From Bolinopsis microptera (taxonomy: Eukaryota; Ctenophora; Tentaculata; Lobata; Bolinopsidae), in the NCBI RefSeq assembly GCF_026151205.1, contig NC_087083.1, forward strand, positions 9,545,460-9,609,459: DNA of 64,000 nucleotides, written 5' to 3'. Each line of letters starts with the position of its first letter. The stretch's first letter is position 1. Below the pieces are notes generated by a model, which made no database searches, had not been told where the DNA came from, and worked only from the letters and a program-made list of their open reading frames with translations. Below, piece by piece: positions 47,220 through 58,915 of this stretch. A program made the position numbers and the translations under genes.

Positions 47220-50200
47220 ATGGACTCGAATGCAGTACAGTCACTTGGCGGTGGTCCCTCTCCTGCTAGTTCGACCGATACCACTATAACTTTGGGTAAG
47301 TGTCTCTGTTACCCAGATCACGTGATAACCAAATAAAGTAGTATCACGTGATACCAAAATATGGTAATATCACTCTAAAGTTAACCCTGAAACTTTTAAT
47401 CTTGTAAATCATCCTCGTCAAATCTCAGGTTACGGTAGACAATATAAAAATATAGGAAACCACTTACTTTGCATGCAGTATATCTCGTGATTCCTAAAAT
47501 GATCTAAATTAAATAACATGCTAAATAACATGCTAATAGCGTATTTCAATAACGAGGAAATATTATCATAAAGCGGCACTCCTATACTAGCTTGGGGAAT
47601 CTGTTGTGGAAGATACTTAAACCCCCGATAATAAATTAAATTGACCGCTGTACTACCGATATAATCGTTATGACCACACTTTCATATAAATTGCTTGCTA
47701 TGCAGGCGCCAGTTTTCGGCAAGCAAAGCCACTTCATTTTCCACAAGACGAGTATTGAATGACTACCTCCATATTAATTATTAACACGGCTAGTAAAAGA
47801 AACTATTTAACATAAGGTTTTTATATTTAGAATCTCATTTGCAGTTTTGCTTGACCGTCTTTGAGTCTTTTGTATCTTATTATCACAATGTCCAACAAGC
47901 AAATAAATTTTTCTGATGAAATTGTTGTTGGTAAGTTATTACTCACGTATTATACTATTAAACCTAAAGAAAGTATAACTCATCATGGCCGCGATTTTTG
48001 TTATGCAATTTCTTTTAACTTTCTAAAACTCACCATGAACATTCCATTACCCAACCGACTATTCGATTAGGTTTGGTTCTATGATGTATGAGTTAAGAGT
48101 TTATGAAAATATTATATGATGTAACAATGATTTTGAACCATATTATATTATTAAAGTATTAAGAAAGTCTTGCAGTAATTTATCCCGTACACATATCAAT
48201 AAATATTTCTTTTTAACGTGCCAGCAATGTATTATTGTTGATTAACACTGCAAATGCCCAGACAGCTAAGAGCTAAAATCACAATATCACTGCACTATGT
48301 ATTTCAGATGCTGAAGAAGGTGTAGCTGAAACAACAGGAGCTAAGAAAGCACAGAAGGACCACAGTCCCAACTCTAACTCATCTGTAGACACCGACTCTG
48401 ACAGTGATGAATCTGATCAAGAAGAGGACAGACCCGAACGACCTGTATATTCGACCGCACTCAATGGAGCTCAAAACTGGAACAAGCTGTCAACTCTGTG
48501 GAAAGTAACAGCTGCCAAGAAAAACACAAGCTTTGGAGAGTCACCAACTGAAGGAGACCTGAATGCCCATTCTTGTAGCCAGCTCTACCATACAAAGAGA
48601 AAGTCTTTGAAACTCAAAAACTATCACAATAATGCTAGAGCTATGAAAGATATTGAGAAGTTCTTAGCTCAGCCCATAGTTTTGTTTAAAAACAAAATGC
48701 ACCGCACTCAATGGGAAGAGATTGTTGAGGAGATGATTATAAAGTTAAGTAAAGAGAAGCCTGAGCTAAATCTTGCCATTAAGATGGCCATGAAGTCAGT
48801 CATCAGTAATGAGGCCGATTACCTGATTCCAGAATCTGTTCAAGGAATAACCCTGTCACCCTATGGGCCTATTACTGAACAAAGCTTCATCGTCGTTGTA
48901 GGCGAGACAAAGGCAGTAACCGATAGTCAGGTAGTAATGTGTGTCTTGGAGCAACCCTTCAATTTTGGAAATGGGGCCGAAGAAATTAGGTTCATATGCC
49001 TAGTCTTCAGCCCAAAGAAGACTAAGCACACCAAATCTGGAGTGGAGGTTGCAAGGACTTATGCCACGCTACTGTCGGACGACAGACTAAGGCATAACCT
49101 GTTAAACACAAATAGCCCCGAACGGTTTGCTCATGAATTCGAAATGGAATGCCACAGAATGCAAAAAGAACATCAAAAACGTGAAAGGGTCGCCGCCGCC
49201 AAGATTTCCAAGGAGAATGAAACAATCCCAAAAAAGAAGCACGGGATACCTGTCATAGGACTGATCCAAGATATAAAAAGACGAAGCAAGCACTACGTCC
49301 ACGACTACATCGGGGATCTGAAGGACTGTACCAGCATACAGAAAATAATTTCCACTACGCTCTTCCTCTTTTTCTCGCTACTTCTACCCTCCATAGCATT
49401 TGGTGTCCTCGATGCTCACTACACGGACGGTAAGATTGATGTGCAGAATGTCATTGTGTCTCAAGCATTGGGTGGGTTACTCTGGGCCTTGTTCAGTGGG
49501 CAACATCTAGCGGTGATTAGAACCACTATACCTGTGGTTATCTACACTAAGATTATCTATCTGATCAGCAAGAACTGGGCTGACGACGGCAGTTTCTTTT
49601 ACACTTTCTACGCCATGGTGGGTCTTACTAACGCGGTCTTCTTGGTTATCTACGGTATCAGTGGTATAAGTAAGGTCATGGCCTACTGTTCCCGATCTAC
49701 GGAGGAGATATTCGGGTTGTTCATCTCCATCGCTTTTATCGTCGATTCGGTCAAGTACATTGTGAAAGAATTTGACCTCTACTACTATTCGTGTGATCTA
49801 TCCGTTAATGCGACCATGAATGCTGTAAAAAGAGCAAGTGATATAGCTGAAGCGGCTGATTGTGATCAAACAAAACCCATTTTGTCTCTGCTTCTTGTGC
49901 TAGTCACAGTTTATGTGGGAGTCGTGATCTTCAACTTCAAATACAGCCCCTTTCTCAATGCAGACAAAAGGGTAATCGTTGCTGACTACGCTTTGGTTGT
50001 GGCTGTTGCTGCTGGCACCGTACTAGGAAGTTACGTGTTTCGACACATTGAATTGGACCAGTTCCACGTGAATGAAGACAGGCCCCTGTTCAAGGTGGTA
50101 ACGTTCGAGAGCCCTTCAGCAGGAGCTGTGCTTTCAGCAATCGGCTTAGGTTTCCTCATGTCAATCCTATTTTTCATGGAAGTGAATATAGCCGCTAGTG

Positions 50201-50826
50201 TTGTGAACAACCCGGCTAACAAGTTAAAGAAAGGTAGGGCATATCACCAAGATATGGTTGTTATTGGGCTCATAAACGCCATCATGAGCATATTTGGTCT
50301 CCCCTTTGTTCATGGCTCGTTGCCTCACTCACCTCTTCACGTAAGAGCTCTGGCTGACATCGAGGAGCACATCGACAACGGAAATCTCACTGAGAACATT
50401 GTCTACGTACGAGAAACCCGACTCACTACCCTGATATCCAATATCATGATCGGCGCTTGCGTCCTGATGATTCCTTACCCCTTGAACCTGATCCCTATAC
50501 CTGTATTATACGGACAGTTTGTTTTCCTGGCGGTCACTTCTCTTGGAGAGTTCCAACTGTGGGAGAGACTTGTCCTGATCTTCACTGAGCAGAGTTTGTA
50601 TCCTCCCATCCATTATGTTAGGAAAGTTCCTCAAAAGATCATTCACTGTTTCACCTTCCTACAAATTGTGCAGCTAGTCGGTCTCTGTCTGATTTCGTTT
50701 GCAGGATCTGCGTATCTAAAGATGTTTTTCCCATTCGCCATCATTATCTTGATGCCAATCAGAGAAAAAATTTTGCCAGCTTTGATTTCAGAACGGCATC
50801 TACATTGGCTTGATGGAGAACACTGA
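47220..50826 (+). CDS. SLC4A11: SLC4A11-like membrane transporter (bicarbonate-transporter superfamily), 864 aa
   Basis: Model: exon 47220-47295 joined to 48308-50826 by one phase-1 intron (donor GTAAGT, acceptor ATTTCAG). SLC4A11 proteins sit in the plasma membrane and move H+/OH-, NH3 or water; older work proposed borate. After an acidic Ser/Asp-rich start, the cytoplasmic band-3-type domain runs through QWEEIVEEMI and the phosphotransferase-like fold to about residue 305. TM1 is TTLFLFFSLLLPSIAFG, followed by the family-specific YTDGKIDVQ. The substrate-site helix carries GGLLWALFSGQHLAV, then STEEIFGLFISIAF. An outer loop has the sequon NAT. The late region has LPHSPLHVRALADIEEHIDN, VRETRLTTL, YPPIHYVRKVPQ and ends HWLDGEH, very like vertebrate SLC4A11. 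Length equals that family (~890). More than 97% of the protein is in one exon, unlike the many-exon vertebrate gene. An alternative first exon lies at 47888-47930. Confidence 0.93.
47888..47930 (+). CDS. SLC4A11: Alternative first coding exon of the SLC4A11-like gene
   Basis: ATG at 47888 opens 14 codons (MSNKQINFSDEIVV) and ends in G before a strong GTAAGT donor, phase 1, the same phase as the 47220 exon. Both therefore splice in frame to 48308. It cannot be an internal exon after the first one: read from the TTTGCAG acceptor at 47844 it meets a stop (TGA) within a few codons. An alternative promoter or leader is the simplest explanation. It would give an 853-aa protein with a different N-terminus. 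Confidence 0.6.
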
Positions 50827-51330
50827 TTCATCTATTTATCTTGTGTTATCAATATTTTAGTCTTTCAATATTGTTGAAGTCTGATATTTAGTAATACTTA
50901 TACAGTCGTTGTAGTTGTACCTCGTTATAACGCGCGTCAAGGGAAGACAGAATTTAGACAAAAACCGCGTTATAACGAGGTCTGAAATTGGTGATATGAG
51001 AATTGAGAAATTCATATCTTGAGCTTGTGATGTGCTATAAGTATAGTTATACCTCTTTTTAACTAAATCGGTTTGTTCTTTAATCATTTTCATACCTGCA
51101 TCTGGCAATATAATTACATCTATTCGTTTACAAATATTGGACGCTATTGTTTTTTTCTGTATGTTAATTTACATCGGAACAATGATACCCCTGTCATTTT
51201 TTGTCGAAATTAAGAATTGAAAAATACTGGTACAAATTATACAGTAAAATTATCAAATAAAGAAACAAACAAGTGAAATATAAATCGACATGTAATGCCA
51301 ATAGGCTCGCCACAGGAGGACTATAGTGCT
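50827..51330. other. 3' flank of the SLC4A11-like gene
   Basis: AT-rich. Contains an inverted pair CCTCGTTATAACGCG / CGCGTTATAACGAGG at about 50931-50982, separated by ~22 bp of CAAGGGAAGACAGAATTTAG-type sequence, likely a small transposable-element remnant. Confidence 0.5.
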
Positions 51331-52275
51331 GCTAACTGCTGCTAACTGCTGTTGACTGCTGCTTTGCTCTATCCAGAGCCCTTGCGCTTGCAGTAGCGCG
51401 CGCCCGCCTCACGGCGGTAAAAAGGGCTCTATGCTCTAGCCACCAACCCACCCAACGATTTTGGCACCACTTATATAGGGTGCCAAAATTTCCCGCGCTT
51501 TTGTCCTCATATGCAACGTGTGTAGCCTTTCAGACATTGATTGCGTAAACGAGGTGTCGTTATACGTCACCTAAAGATCGGGTGACAGGGGGCTGACCAT
51601 GCCCGAACCTAATTGATCATTGATTGGGTTTGAGGTCACGTAATTATGAGCCTATGAGGTCACGTGACTATGACTTCACCAGACCTTGTCCTCCGTTTCC
51701 CGCTCATTGGACCAGGTGAGCTTACATGCTTGTGAATGTAGGTGTAAGTACAGCGGTACTGTAGTTTATACCTAATTAACCCCTATACACTGTCACTATG
51801 CGTCTATGCACTATAGAAACCTGAAAAGTGGTTACTGCATACTGGAGGGAGAAGTGCCAAGACTACCTGCGCTAAATAGACACTGTTGTCAGCACTGTAC
51901 GCGCGCGTACGAACCTTCCCATCGGGGTTCGTGGATTGGTGCTTTTCTTGACTTGTGAAACAAGCGCGCCCGAAGTGGCGCGAAAGCACATGGTTAGGTG
52001 AAACTGCTGCTAACTGCTGCTCACTGCACTGCTCACTGCTGCTAACTGCTGTTGACTGCTGTTGACTGCTGCTAACTGCTGCTAACTGCTAGCTGTTAAC
52101 TGCTGCTAACTGCTGCAAACTGCTGCAAACTGCTAGCTGTTAACTGCTGCTAACTGCTGCAAACTGCTGCTGACTGTTGCTAACTGCTGCTAACTGCTGC
52201 TGTCGCGCGCGCGCTATTTGCACATGCAGCAGTTAGCAGCAGTTATGTCAGTAGCAGTCAGCAGCAGTTTCTTTA
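51331..52275. repeat. CTGCTAA/CTGTTGA repeat clusters with a foldback end
   Basis: AACTGCTGCT-type repeats occur at 51331-51366 and 52000-52200. The second cluster is followed, after a (GC)n and CACATG centre, by the inverted version GCAGCAGTTAGCAGCAGTT (52226-52270), so it can fold into a long hairpin. The segment between clusters (51367-51999) has GC-rich patches and an inverted AGAGCCCTT/AAGGGCTCT pair but no gene. Confidence 0.85.
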
Positions 52276-53354
52276 CACTTTAGTCTCCATGTGCGGGCCA
52301 TAACATTTCTAAAAGAAATTAAAGCGGCGCTCTACTTCGAAGAAATTTAAACGAGTAACATCCGTCAAATAATTTTCTTTGTAGGTTTATAACTTACTAG
52401 ACTATCAAAACTCACGCGCACCAAATTGGACTCGTTCATGATTGTTGATGGTCTTGCTTGGGTGGTTTAATATTTTAGAACAAATATATTTTACGAATGC
52501 AATATCACCCGTTAACATTTCTTTAATATTAAATAATAAAAATAAAACTTTAACTTCCAACAGACAGTTAAAATGAAGCATCAGGGAATTCACAAAGTGT
52601 AAGTTTAGTACGTCGCGTTTTTCTTTTGAAACTTGTGGTTTAGTTTTACTTGCTAAGGCATAATGTCAGGCTGAGCGCCGACCAGTTACAATAATTTAGT
52701 TATAAATCAAGAGGCTTGCTTATAATGAACATATTGATATATTGATTATATTGATTATACCATCTATATTGATAAAATTGAAAAATAGAGGCGTCTGGTA
52801 ATCATTGTTATGCTCGATACAATTGTTGTGAAATTCTGTCTGATCTGCAAAAAATTAACACTTATCCAAAACTGTATAATTTATTGATTGAATTGGATAT
52901 GACAAAGTTTCAACATTCGCTGCGTGCTGCAATGGTCTGATAAATGATTATAGTGTCCTGTGCATGTCCTCGACCTAGAACGTTCACGTTGTGCCTAGAA
53001 GAGACGTCGCATAAGATTTGAGTGCAAAAACAGTTACTGCACTCTCAACTGCAATCCATCAACAGTTTTCCTAAAAAGTGTTGACAGAATCGTCGATGAT
53101 GATAAAATTGAGAAACTAAAGTGAACAATGATATGAGCTGGTTTTGATTGAAGATTGTTCGATTTAGATTTAAATATTGAGCCCTTTGGCTAGAGAATAC
53201 TTTCTTGAATATTTTCGATAGTTTTTAATATTGGTAATATTAATGAATTGTAATTGATTGATATGTAATATTTAGGCCCGTGGCCAGTTTTCACAAGATT
53301 GTTCGATTAGAGATGTTTAATTAAAGATATTTTGATTAAGTATTGTTTTGGGTT
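52276..53354. other. AT-rich non-coding stretch
   Basis: Holds the second copy of the dispersed fragment also seen at 45535-45600. No gene recognised. Confidence 0.4.
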
Positions 53355-53535
53355 GAATAATAATAATAATAATTACAACATTTATAAACCGCCTTATAGC
53401 TAAATCATATAACTCGATATAATTTAATCCTGGAGATAAACTCCAGTGCTTTCTAAAGCGGCTCTTACATTAACTGAGCTTAGTTTAATTGAAAATTAGA
53501 CATGACAAGTTCATTTTACCTATGTAAATGCAAAA

Positions 53536-56430
53536 TCAATCAAATGCTAGAGAAAAGAAGTATGTTTTAAGTTTGGTCTTGAAAGATGTAACTGACTCAG
53601 CTGATCTTATGTCGTATGGCAAGGAATTAAATACTTTAACTGCACAGTGACTAAAAGCTTTCTCTGTGTTTACATAGTTAGGAGAGGGCGGAAAACTAAG
53701 GTAAAAATAATCATTATCAAGACGTACATTTTTAAAACTTTGCTGCCTAGGAGATATCAACTCTTTTAAGTAAGGAGGAGCTATATTATTTAAACACTTG
53801 TAGGCAAGTAGGGCAATCTTAAAATCTATTCTAAATCTAACTGGTAGAAAATGAACTTTCTTAAGTAGTGGAGTAGTGTGTGCCTTTCTTCCTCTCCCGA
53901 AAATAAATCTTACAGCAGAATTTTGCACCTTCTGTAAACGACTTAAATCATAAGAGCTCAGTCCAAAATATACGCTATTGCAATAATCAATTCTAGAGAG
54001 TACTAGAGCATGAACAAGCTGAATCTTAAGGTTAAAAGACAGTTTTGATGCAATAAACCACAAATTTCTGATCTGAATATTACATGCTTGAACCACTGAC
54101 GTAATCTGATCACTCATTGAAAGATAACTGTCCAAATACAGCCCAAGACTCTTCACAGTTCCACTAACAACATGTGGCTCTTGATCCTTAACAATCTGTA
54201 GAGAGGCTGGAATATTTGTTGAGTCAAATTTAGAGGATATAACGATGACTTCAGTCTTAGAAGAATTCAGTTGAAGGAAATTGTTTGTCATCCATTTCTT
54301 GATATCAGACATACAGTGTTCCATATTGTGCTCTAGCTGTGATGGGTCATCAGAATCAAGAGTGAAATACAGCTGGGTGTCATCAGCATACAAATGAATA
54401 CAGCACCCATGCATACTTGCAATGTTCTCAAGATCTTTGGTGTACAATATGAATAGCAGGGGGCCAAGGATTGAACCTTGTGGCACACCTATCTCAAGAA
54501 CAGTTGCTGAGGAAGACGAATCCTTGACTTTGACACAAAATGAACGGTTAGCCAAGTAGGACCTGATCCATGTAAGAGCAATGCCTGTAATGCCATAAGC
54601 AGATCTTAGCTTCTTGATTAATCTTGGGTGATTGACAGTATCAAAGGCAGCACTCAAATCTAGAAGTAAAAGAACAACTTTAGTTTTCTTGTCAATAGTT
54701 ATCAAGATGTCGTTATGGATTCTGGTTGTTGCAGTTTCACAGCTATGAAACTTCCTATAGCCGGACTGAACTTTAGAAAGCAAGTTGTTATCCTCAAGAT
54801 AACTGGTGAGCTGTATAGATACACACTTCTCAATGATTTTTGACAAGAATGAGAGATTGCTAATAGGCCTATAGTTAGATAGAGATTCACCGTCAAGGCC
54901 ACGTTTCTTCAAACTTGGACGAATGAGAGCCTCCTTAAGTTTTATAGGAAACTCACCTTTAACTAATGATTCATTGACTATAAATGAGATCAGAGGAAGG
55001 AGTTCTGGGAGACACTTGATGAGAATCTTTGTAGGTATGGGGTCAAGATCACAGAATTTGTTAGACATATTCTTTATGATGCTTACTAGTTCTTCATCAG
55101 ACACATGACGGAATTGTACTATCTTTGGGCTATTAGAAAGAGGAACAAATTCATCTGAGTTAGGAGAATCTTGCGATTGTTGTTCTAAATAAATGTTGTT
55201 GTATATGTTGTCGACCTTTGATTTAAAGAACTGTGCAAAGTTGTTAGCACTCTCAAGATTTGAAGAGCAAGAAGGTGTAGTAGTACTAACTTTTTCTTTA
55301 TTGAGCAACTTATTAACGATGGAATAAGTCTTTTTAGCATCACCTGCACTATCTTGTAACCTTGTTTTGTAGAAGTGATCTCTTGTGGATACAATGACTG
55401 AGGATGCTCTCTCTGATGCTTTCCTGTACAGTCGTTTATAATCTGGGCAATCATGATTCTTTTGATACAGTCTCTCAATCTTTCTTCTCATTGCTTTTGC
55501 TTGTTGACAGTGTGTAGACCACCATTCAGCGTTATGATCTTTTCTTGGGATGAAAGTTTTTTCTTTAGCATGCTTGTCCAAAATACTGCTCAACTCAGAC
55601 TCATAGATATCAACTGCACTATCGAGGTCATTGAAGCAATCAGTGTCACATAGTTTTGACTTAAGAATATCCTCAACAAAAGCATCTAGGTCTATGCAAG
55701 CAATGTTTCTGTAAGTAATTGGTTCTAGAGTGCCTATGGGTGCTGGAGATACATTGCAATTGAAAGCAACAAAGTAGTGGTCAGACGATGTACCAGAATC
55801 AGTAATGACAGGATCTAGAACTTCAATGCAATCGTGAGTAAAAGAACCATCCCTGGTAATTACAAGATCTAATATGCCCCCATCTCTGTGTGTTGCAGCT
55901 GAAATTTGTTGCACCCACCCACAAGACTTAAGTAGTGAATTAAACCTTTGTGCAACTGAATCATTTACGTCTTCAATGTGGATATTAAAGTCACCCATGA
56001 TCAAGGGCTTTCCAGGTTTGTCTACTAAATCAACCAAGAGTTGCTCAAAGTCAGTTAGAAATTGGGGGATGTTAGCACTCTGAGATGTGGAGGTGCCAGA
56101 ACGGTAAATTGAAACAATTCGTAGTATATCTCCAGAAGATGATTTGAAGGTACATTCACAAGACTCAAACGTTTTGAATCGCTTGCACTTCTGAGGAGTC
56201 ACTTTAAGACTTTTCTTATATAGAACAGCAACACCTCCTCCCCGCCCAGCTCTTGGCTGGCTATGAATGGAATATCCAAGTTCTTTCATCTCAGAAAACT
56301 TAGCATTGTCATCTTTTCTCAGCCAAGTTTCTGTAGCACAGCAAATATCAGTATCAAAGTCTTCAAGCAATTGCATGACTCCAGCAGTTTTATTGCAGAT
56401 GGATCTGCAATTGAACAGGGCAAAGTTCAT
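53536..56430 (-). CDS. LINE ORF2: AP-like endonuclease plus reverse transcriptase, 964 aa
   Basis: Intact ORF for target-primed reverse transcription. The N-terminal endonuclease/exonuclease/phosphatase fold shows NCRSICNK, TETWL, GRGGGVAVLY, MGDFNIHI and SDHYFVAF. The RT follows with SNYRPISNLSFLSKIIEKCV, LDLSAAFDTVNH, GVPQGSILGPLLF and the catalytic LYADDTQLYF. The C-terminal part has SRIDYCNSVYFGL and the common LPVRFRIDFKIALLAYKCLN block. Length is normal for CR1/L2-group ORF2. The ATG at 56430 follows the ORF1 stop by about 30 bases, consistent with reinitiation. No internal stop or frameshift is seen, so the protein could be catalytically competent. Confidence 0.97.
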   Translation of the reverse strand: MNFALFNCRSICNKTAGVMQLLEDFDTDICCATETWLRKDDNAKFSEMKELGYSIHSQPRAGRGGGVAVLYKKSLKVTPQKCKRFKTFESCECTFKSSSGDILRIVSIYRSGTSTSQSANIPQFLTDFEQLLVDLVDKPGKPLIMGDFNIHIEDVNDSVAQRFNSLLKSCGWVQQISAATHRDGGILDLVITRDGSFTHDCIEVLDPVITDSGTSSDHYFVAFNCNVSPAPIGTLEPITYRNIACIDLDAFVEDILKSKLCDTDCFNDLDSAVDIYESELSSILDKHAKEKTFIPRKDHNAEWWSTHCQQAKAMRRKIERLYQKNHDCPDYKRLYRKASERASSVIVSTRDHFYKTRLQDSAGDAKKTYSIVNKLLNKEKVSTTTPSCSSNLESANNFAQFFKSKVDNIYNNIYLEQQSQDSPNSDEFVPLSNSPKIVQFRHVSDEELVSIIKNMSNKFCDLDPIPTKILIKCLPELLPLISFIVNESLVKGEFPIKLKEALIRPSLKKRGLDGESLSNYRPISNLSFLSKIIEKCVSIQLTSYLEDNNLLSKVQSGYRKFHSCETATTRIHNDILITIDKKTKVVLLLLDLSAAFDTVNHPRLIKKLRSAYGITGIALTWIRSYLANRSFCVKVKDSSSSATVLEIGVPQGSILGPLLFILYTKDLENIASMHGCCIHLYADDTQLYFTLDSDDPSQLEHNMEHCMSDIKKWMTNNFLQLNSSKTEVIVISSKFDSTNIPASLQIVKDQEPHVVSGTVKSLGLYLDSYLSMSDQITSVVQACNIQIRNLWFIASKLSFNLKIQLVHALVLSRIDYCNSVYFGLSSYDLSRLQKVQNSAVRFIFGRGRKAHTTPLLKKVHFLPVRFRIDFKIALLAYKCLNNIAPPYLKELISPRQQSFKNVRLDNDYFYLSFPPSPNYVNTEKAFSHCAVKVFNSLPYDIRSAESVTSFKTKLKTYFFSLAFD

Positions 56431-56459
56431 ACTCTGACATTCTGACTTAGAGTTTGTAG

Positions 56460-57897
56460 CTAGTTTTTTGAAGTAAGGATGTTTTGTTTATACCGATTCA
56501 ATGCCTGTTGCATGATGGGGCACTGCTCTGAGCTGGAATGGCGAGTGTTACAGTGAGATGAGATTCTTGGATCTTTTGACAGACTGCAATTGCGACATCT
56601 ATGTCTGCTAGGGTCTTCCTTGTAATGACAGTCTGATGTTCTATGCCTACCGCTGCAATACATACAAACCAGAGTTTCTTTCTCAGGACAATTTTGGGAA
56701 ATATGGTGGAGCTTCTGACAATTATAGCACTGCTTGATGATGAATCTATCCTTTACAGGACAAGCACTATTCAGAATGAAGATTTTGCCGTCTCCTGTCA
56801 ATAGGTTCCTAATCTGAGGAGAGACCTTGATCCCAGCAGTAGTGTACCTTAGTCCAACATTTATGTACACAATTTCAAAGAAATGCTCATTATCTAGCAA
56901 GTGTTTAAGTCCAGGATTTTTCAAGGGAATAATATCTAGAAGAGCTTTTTTAGTCTGTAACCGGAAATCTTCAGCGGGCAAACCATGGCGATCAATGGTT
57001 TCGAATATCTGACTGGGAATATTAGACACAGTGACCTTAGGGAGAGCTTTCTGTGAGAGAGTGATGAAAACCAAGTAATTTAATGACATCAGAGTTTTCA
57101 ATAAGACTTTTAGCCTTCAGCCTATCAGATGAAGATGGAAAAACTAGCGTTATCTTCTTATGTGAATCTAGTAGGCTAGTTTTCATAGCAATCAATCGTG
57201 TGTCATAGAGCAACTCAGATAGAACATCTGGAGCAGATGAAATATCAGCAGAAGGAAAGGGACTATCTAGCACCAATATCTCTTTACTTTCCTTGCTAAT
57301 TTGATTTATGTTAGCGGACACTTTACTTGGCTGAGGAGAACTAGCACCACCTACAAGAGCTTCAGCAAAATTGCTGTAAGAGGACAGTGCACTTGGAGAC
57401 CGGGATTGCAAGTTTTCTTTGTTAACATTAGAAACTCGCTCTTCAAGCGAATGTTCAGAGGCTGGAGCACATAGAGCAAGCTTGTCGACAATAATGCTAT
57501 GCATTTCCTCACGAAATGATTCCAGAAGGGCAGAGTTGTTTGCCCTCATCAGATGCTCAACTTTGGAGAGAATATCAGGAGCTTCATCATGACCATTATC
57601 ATGACTCATCACAGGGTTGGACTTAGGAGCATCTACCACAGATGGTACAGGTGGAGAAAAGTTTTTGGAAGAACGGGTGTCATCTACCAGTGAAATGCAA
57701 TCTTCACATACGAATAGAAAATAACCCCAACGAGCTTGATCTGCAATCATAGGTCTCACCTTAGCACGGAAGGTATTTGTACAAATGGACTCAGCCCCTA
57801 TCAAGATTCTAAAAAAAGTGCGATGAGATTGGATTTTGACACTAGAAGTGCGATTTTCACGTGTCACGTGCAGTGGCGAAATGAACTCCCCACCCAC
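56460..57897 (-). pseudogene. LINE ORF1 (nucleic-acid-binding, CCHC zinc knuckles), frameshifted
   Basis: Two overlapping frames, 57037-57897 and 56460-57101, make one ORF1 of about 475 residues with a one-base shift near 57040-57100. The N-terminal piece carries FLFVCEDCISL, which resembles the distal half of a PHD-type finger, then a Ser-rich linker and the start of an RNA-recognition-like fold (ITLVFPSSSDRLKAKSLIE). The C-terminal piece continues it and ends in zinc knuckles: CYNCQKLHHISQNC, CMYCSGRHRTSDC and CRNCSLSKDPRISSHC. ORF1 proteins of this group coat element RNA and chaperone nucleic acid. The frameshift would truncate it before the knuckles. Programmed frameshifting is possible but no slippery heptamer was recognised. 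Confidence 0.8.
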
Positions 57898-57898
57898 C

Positions 57899-57916
57899 CC
57901 CCCCCCCCCCCCCCCC
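57899..57916. repeat. Poly-C run
   Basis: Near-uninterrupted cytosines marking the 5' boundary of the recognisable LINE. Likely a junction or slippage product. Confidence 0.9.
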
Positions 57917-58084
57917 TCCAGCCTGCAAGATTTCTTGCCCCACTAATTATTTTCTATTTAAAAAGATTTCGCGAGTCCCTTTGTAAGCGAAAAGTATGTC
58001 ACTGTTATTGGATCCATAAATAACGAAAAATTTACGTGCGTATTTTTATGAATTATATTATGTTACATATTGTAATTATGGTAA

Positions 58085-58340
58085 GCCTCACGTAGCCCGA
58101 TGGTTTAGGGCGCGCTCGCCAAGCAGTTGACCAGAGTTCGAGTCTCGTCAGCGGTCTTTCTTTTGGCAATTATTAATTATTTTACTAAAATTATCATCAG
58201 AGCACCTTGTTATACACGTTATCCGATAGATTATACTGTTCGTACTTCATCTAGAGAACTAAGATCAAGAGAAGACTGGCATTTAAGGATTTGTCCGGGG
58301 AAGGCCTCGTTCACACTGGAACATGTCAAATTATTGTAAA
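58085..58340 (+). mobile_element. tRNA-derived SINE-like sequence
   Basis: A box (TAGCCCGATGGTTTAGGGC) and B box (AGTTCGAGTCTC) are about 35 bp apart, as in RNA polymerase III promoters. The D-stem GCCC/GGGC pairs, but acceptor and T stems do not, so it is not a working tRNA. The body after the head (to about 58340) has no A-rich tail or clear end. Confidence 0.6.
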
Positions 58341-58915
58341 CGGAGTTATCTGGTAATGTTTGTTTTGTTTATGGCTAGAATTTAGAATGGAATCAATGTG
58401 ATGAGGATCCAGAGTTAATTACCTGCCTGGATTAATAAGTCAGTTCTCCAGTTGAAGAGACCCTTTCTCAAACCTTTAATTCACTATGCCTATGGCAGTA
58501 TCAAGTATATTCTGAGAAAGATTGAGTAGACTGTAGCCAGGAATAGTACCTCCTTTAATGGTAACCATGGTAACTATAGTAACCACTGTGAATCTTGATC
58601 TTATAACAACTAGTATCCTTTAAGACTTAGACAGTACAGTGAATAAACACGCTGAAAAGCGATGAAAATGCAAGCGCGCGACCGAATATGTAGTGCTGAA
58701 AGAGGGTGCCGAAATCTCGCGGAGAATCTCACGATATCGTGAGCCTAGCTATGAGATTTAAACGAAACTCGCAAAAATCTGGCAAAAATCTCGCGCGCGT
58801 TACGTCGAAGTTTTCACGCTATAAACAAGTGATAAAATACACGTTAAGAGTATAAAATACATGTTAAGTTCCTAATTACCTCAACTTTTAAGTTAAACTT
58901 TTTCTGTTTCCTCAT
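58341..58915. other. Non-coding stretch
   Basis: No gene recognised. GC-rich patches with TCTCGCG near 58715-58800. Confidence 0.4.

Larger units (their letters stand above)
53355..57900 (-). mobile_element. Near full-length CR1/L2-type non-LTR retrotransposon
   Basis: Two ORFs on the minus strand in the order ORF1 (zinc-knuckle protein) then ORF2 (endonuclease-RT), ~30 bp apart. The 3' UTR has a structured end (GAGCCGCTTTAGAAAGCACT, a CTGGAG/CTCCAG hairpin) and a (ATT)n tail at about 53360-53372. ORF2 is intact, ORF1 is frameshifted, so this copy is young but probably inactive by itself. The 5' end is uncertain and abuts a poly-C run. A related 3' end is found at 62295-62405. Confidence 0.9.

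Noticed and set aside
49022-49302. Minus-strand frames opposite the SLC4A11-like gene
   Set aside because: Shadow frames of a strongly coding exon.
58085-58158. Functional tRNA gene
   Set aside because: A and B boxes and D-stem are present but acceptor and T stems do not pair; better explained as a SINE head.
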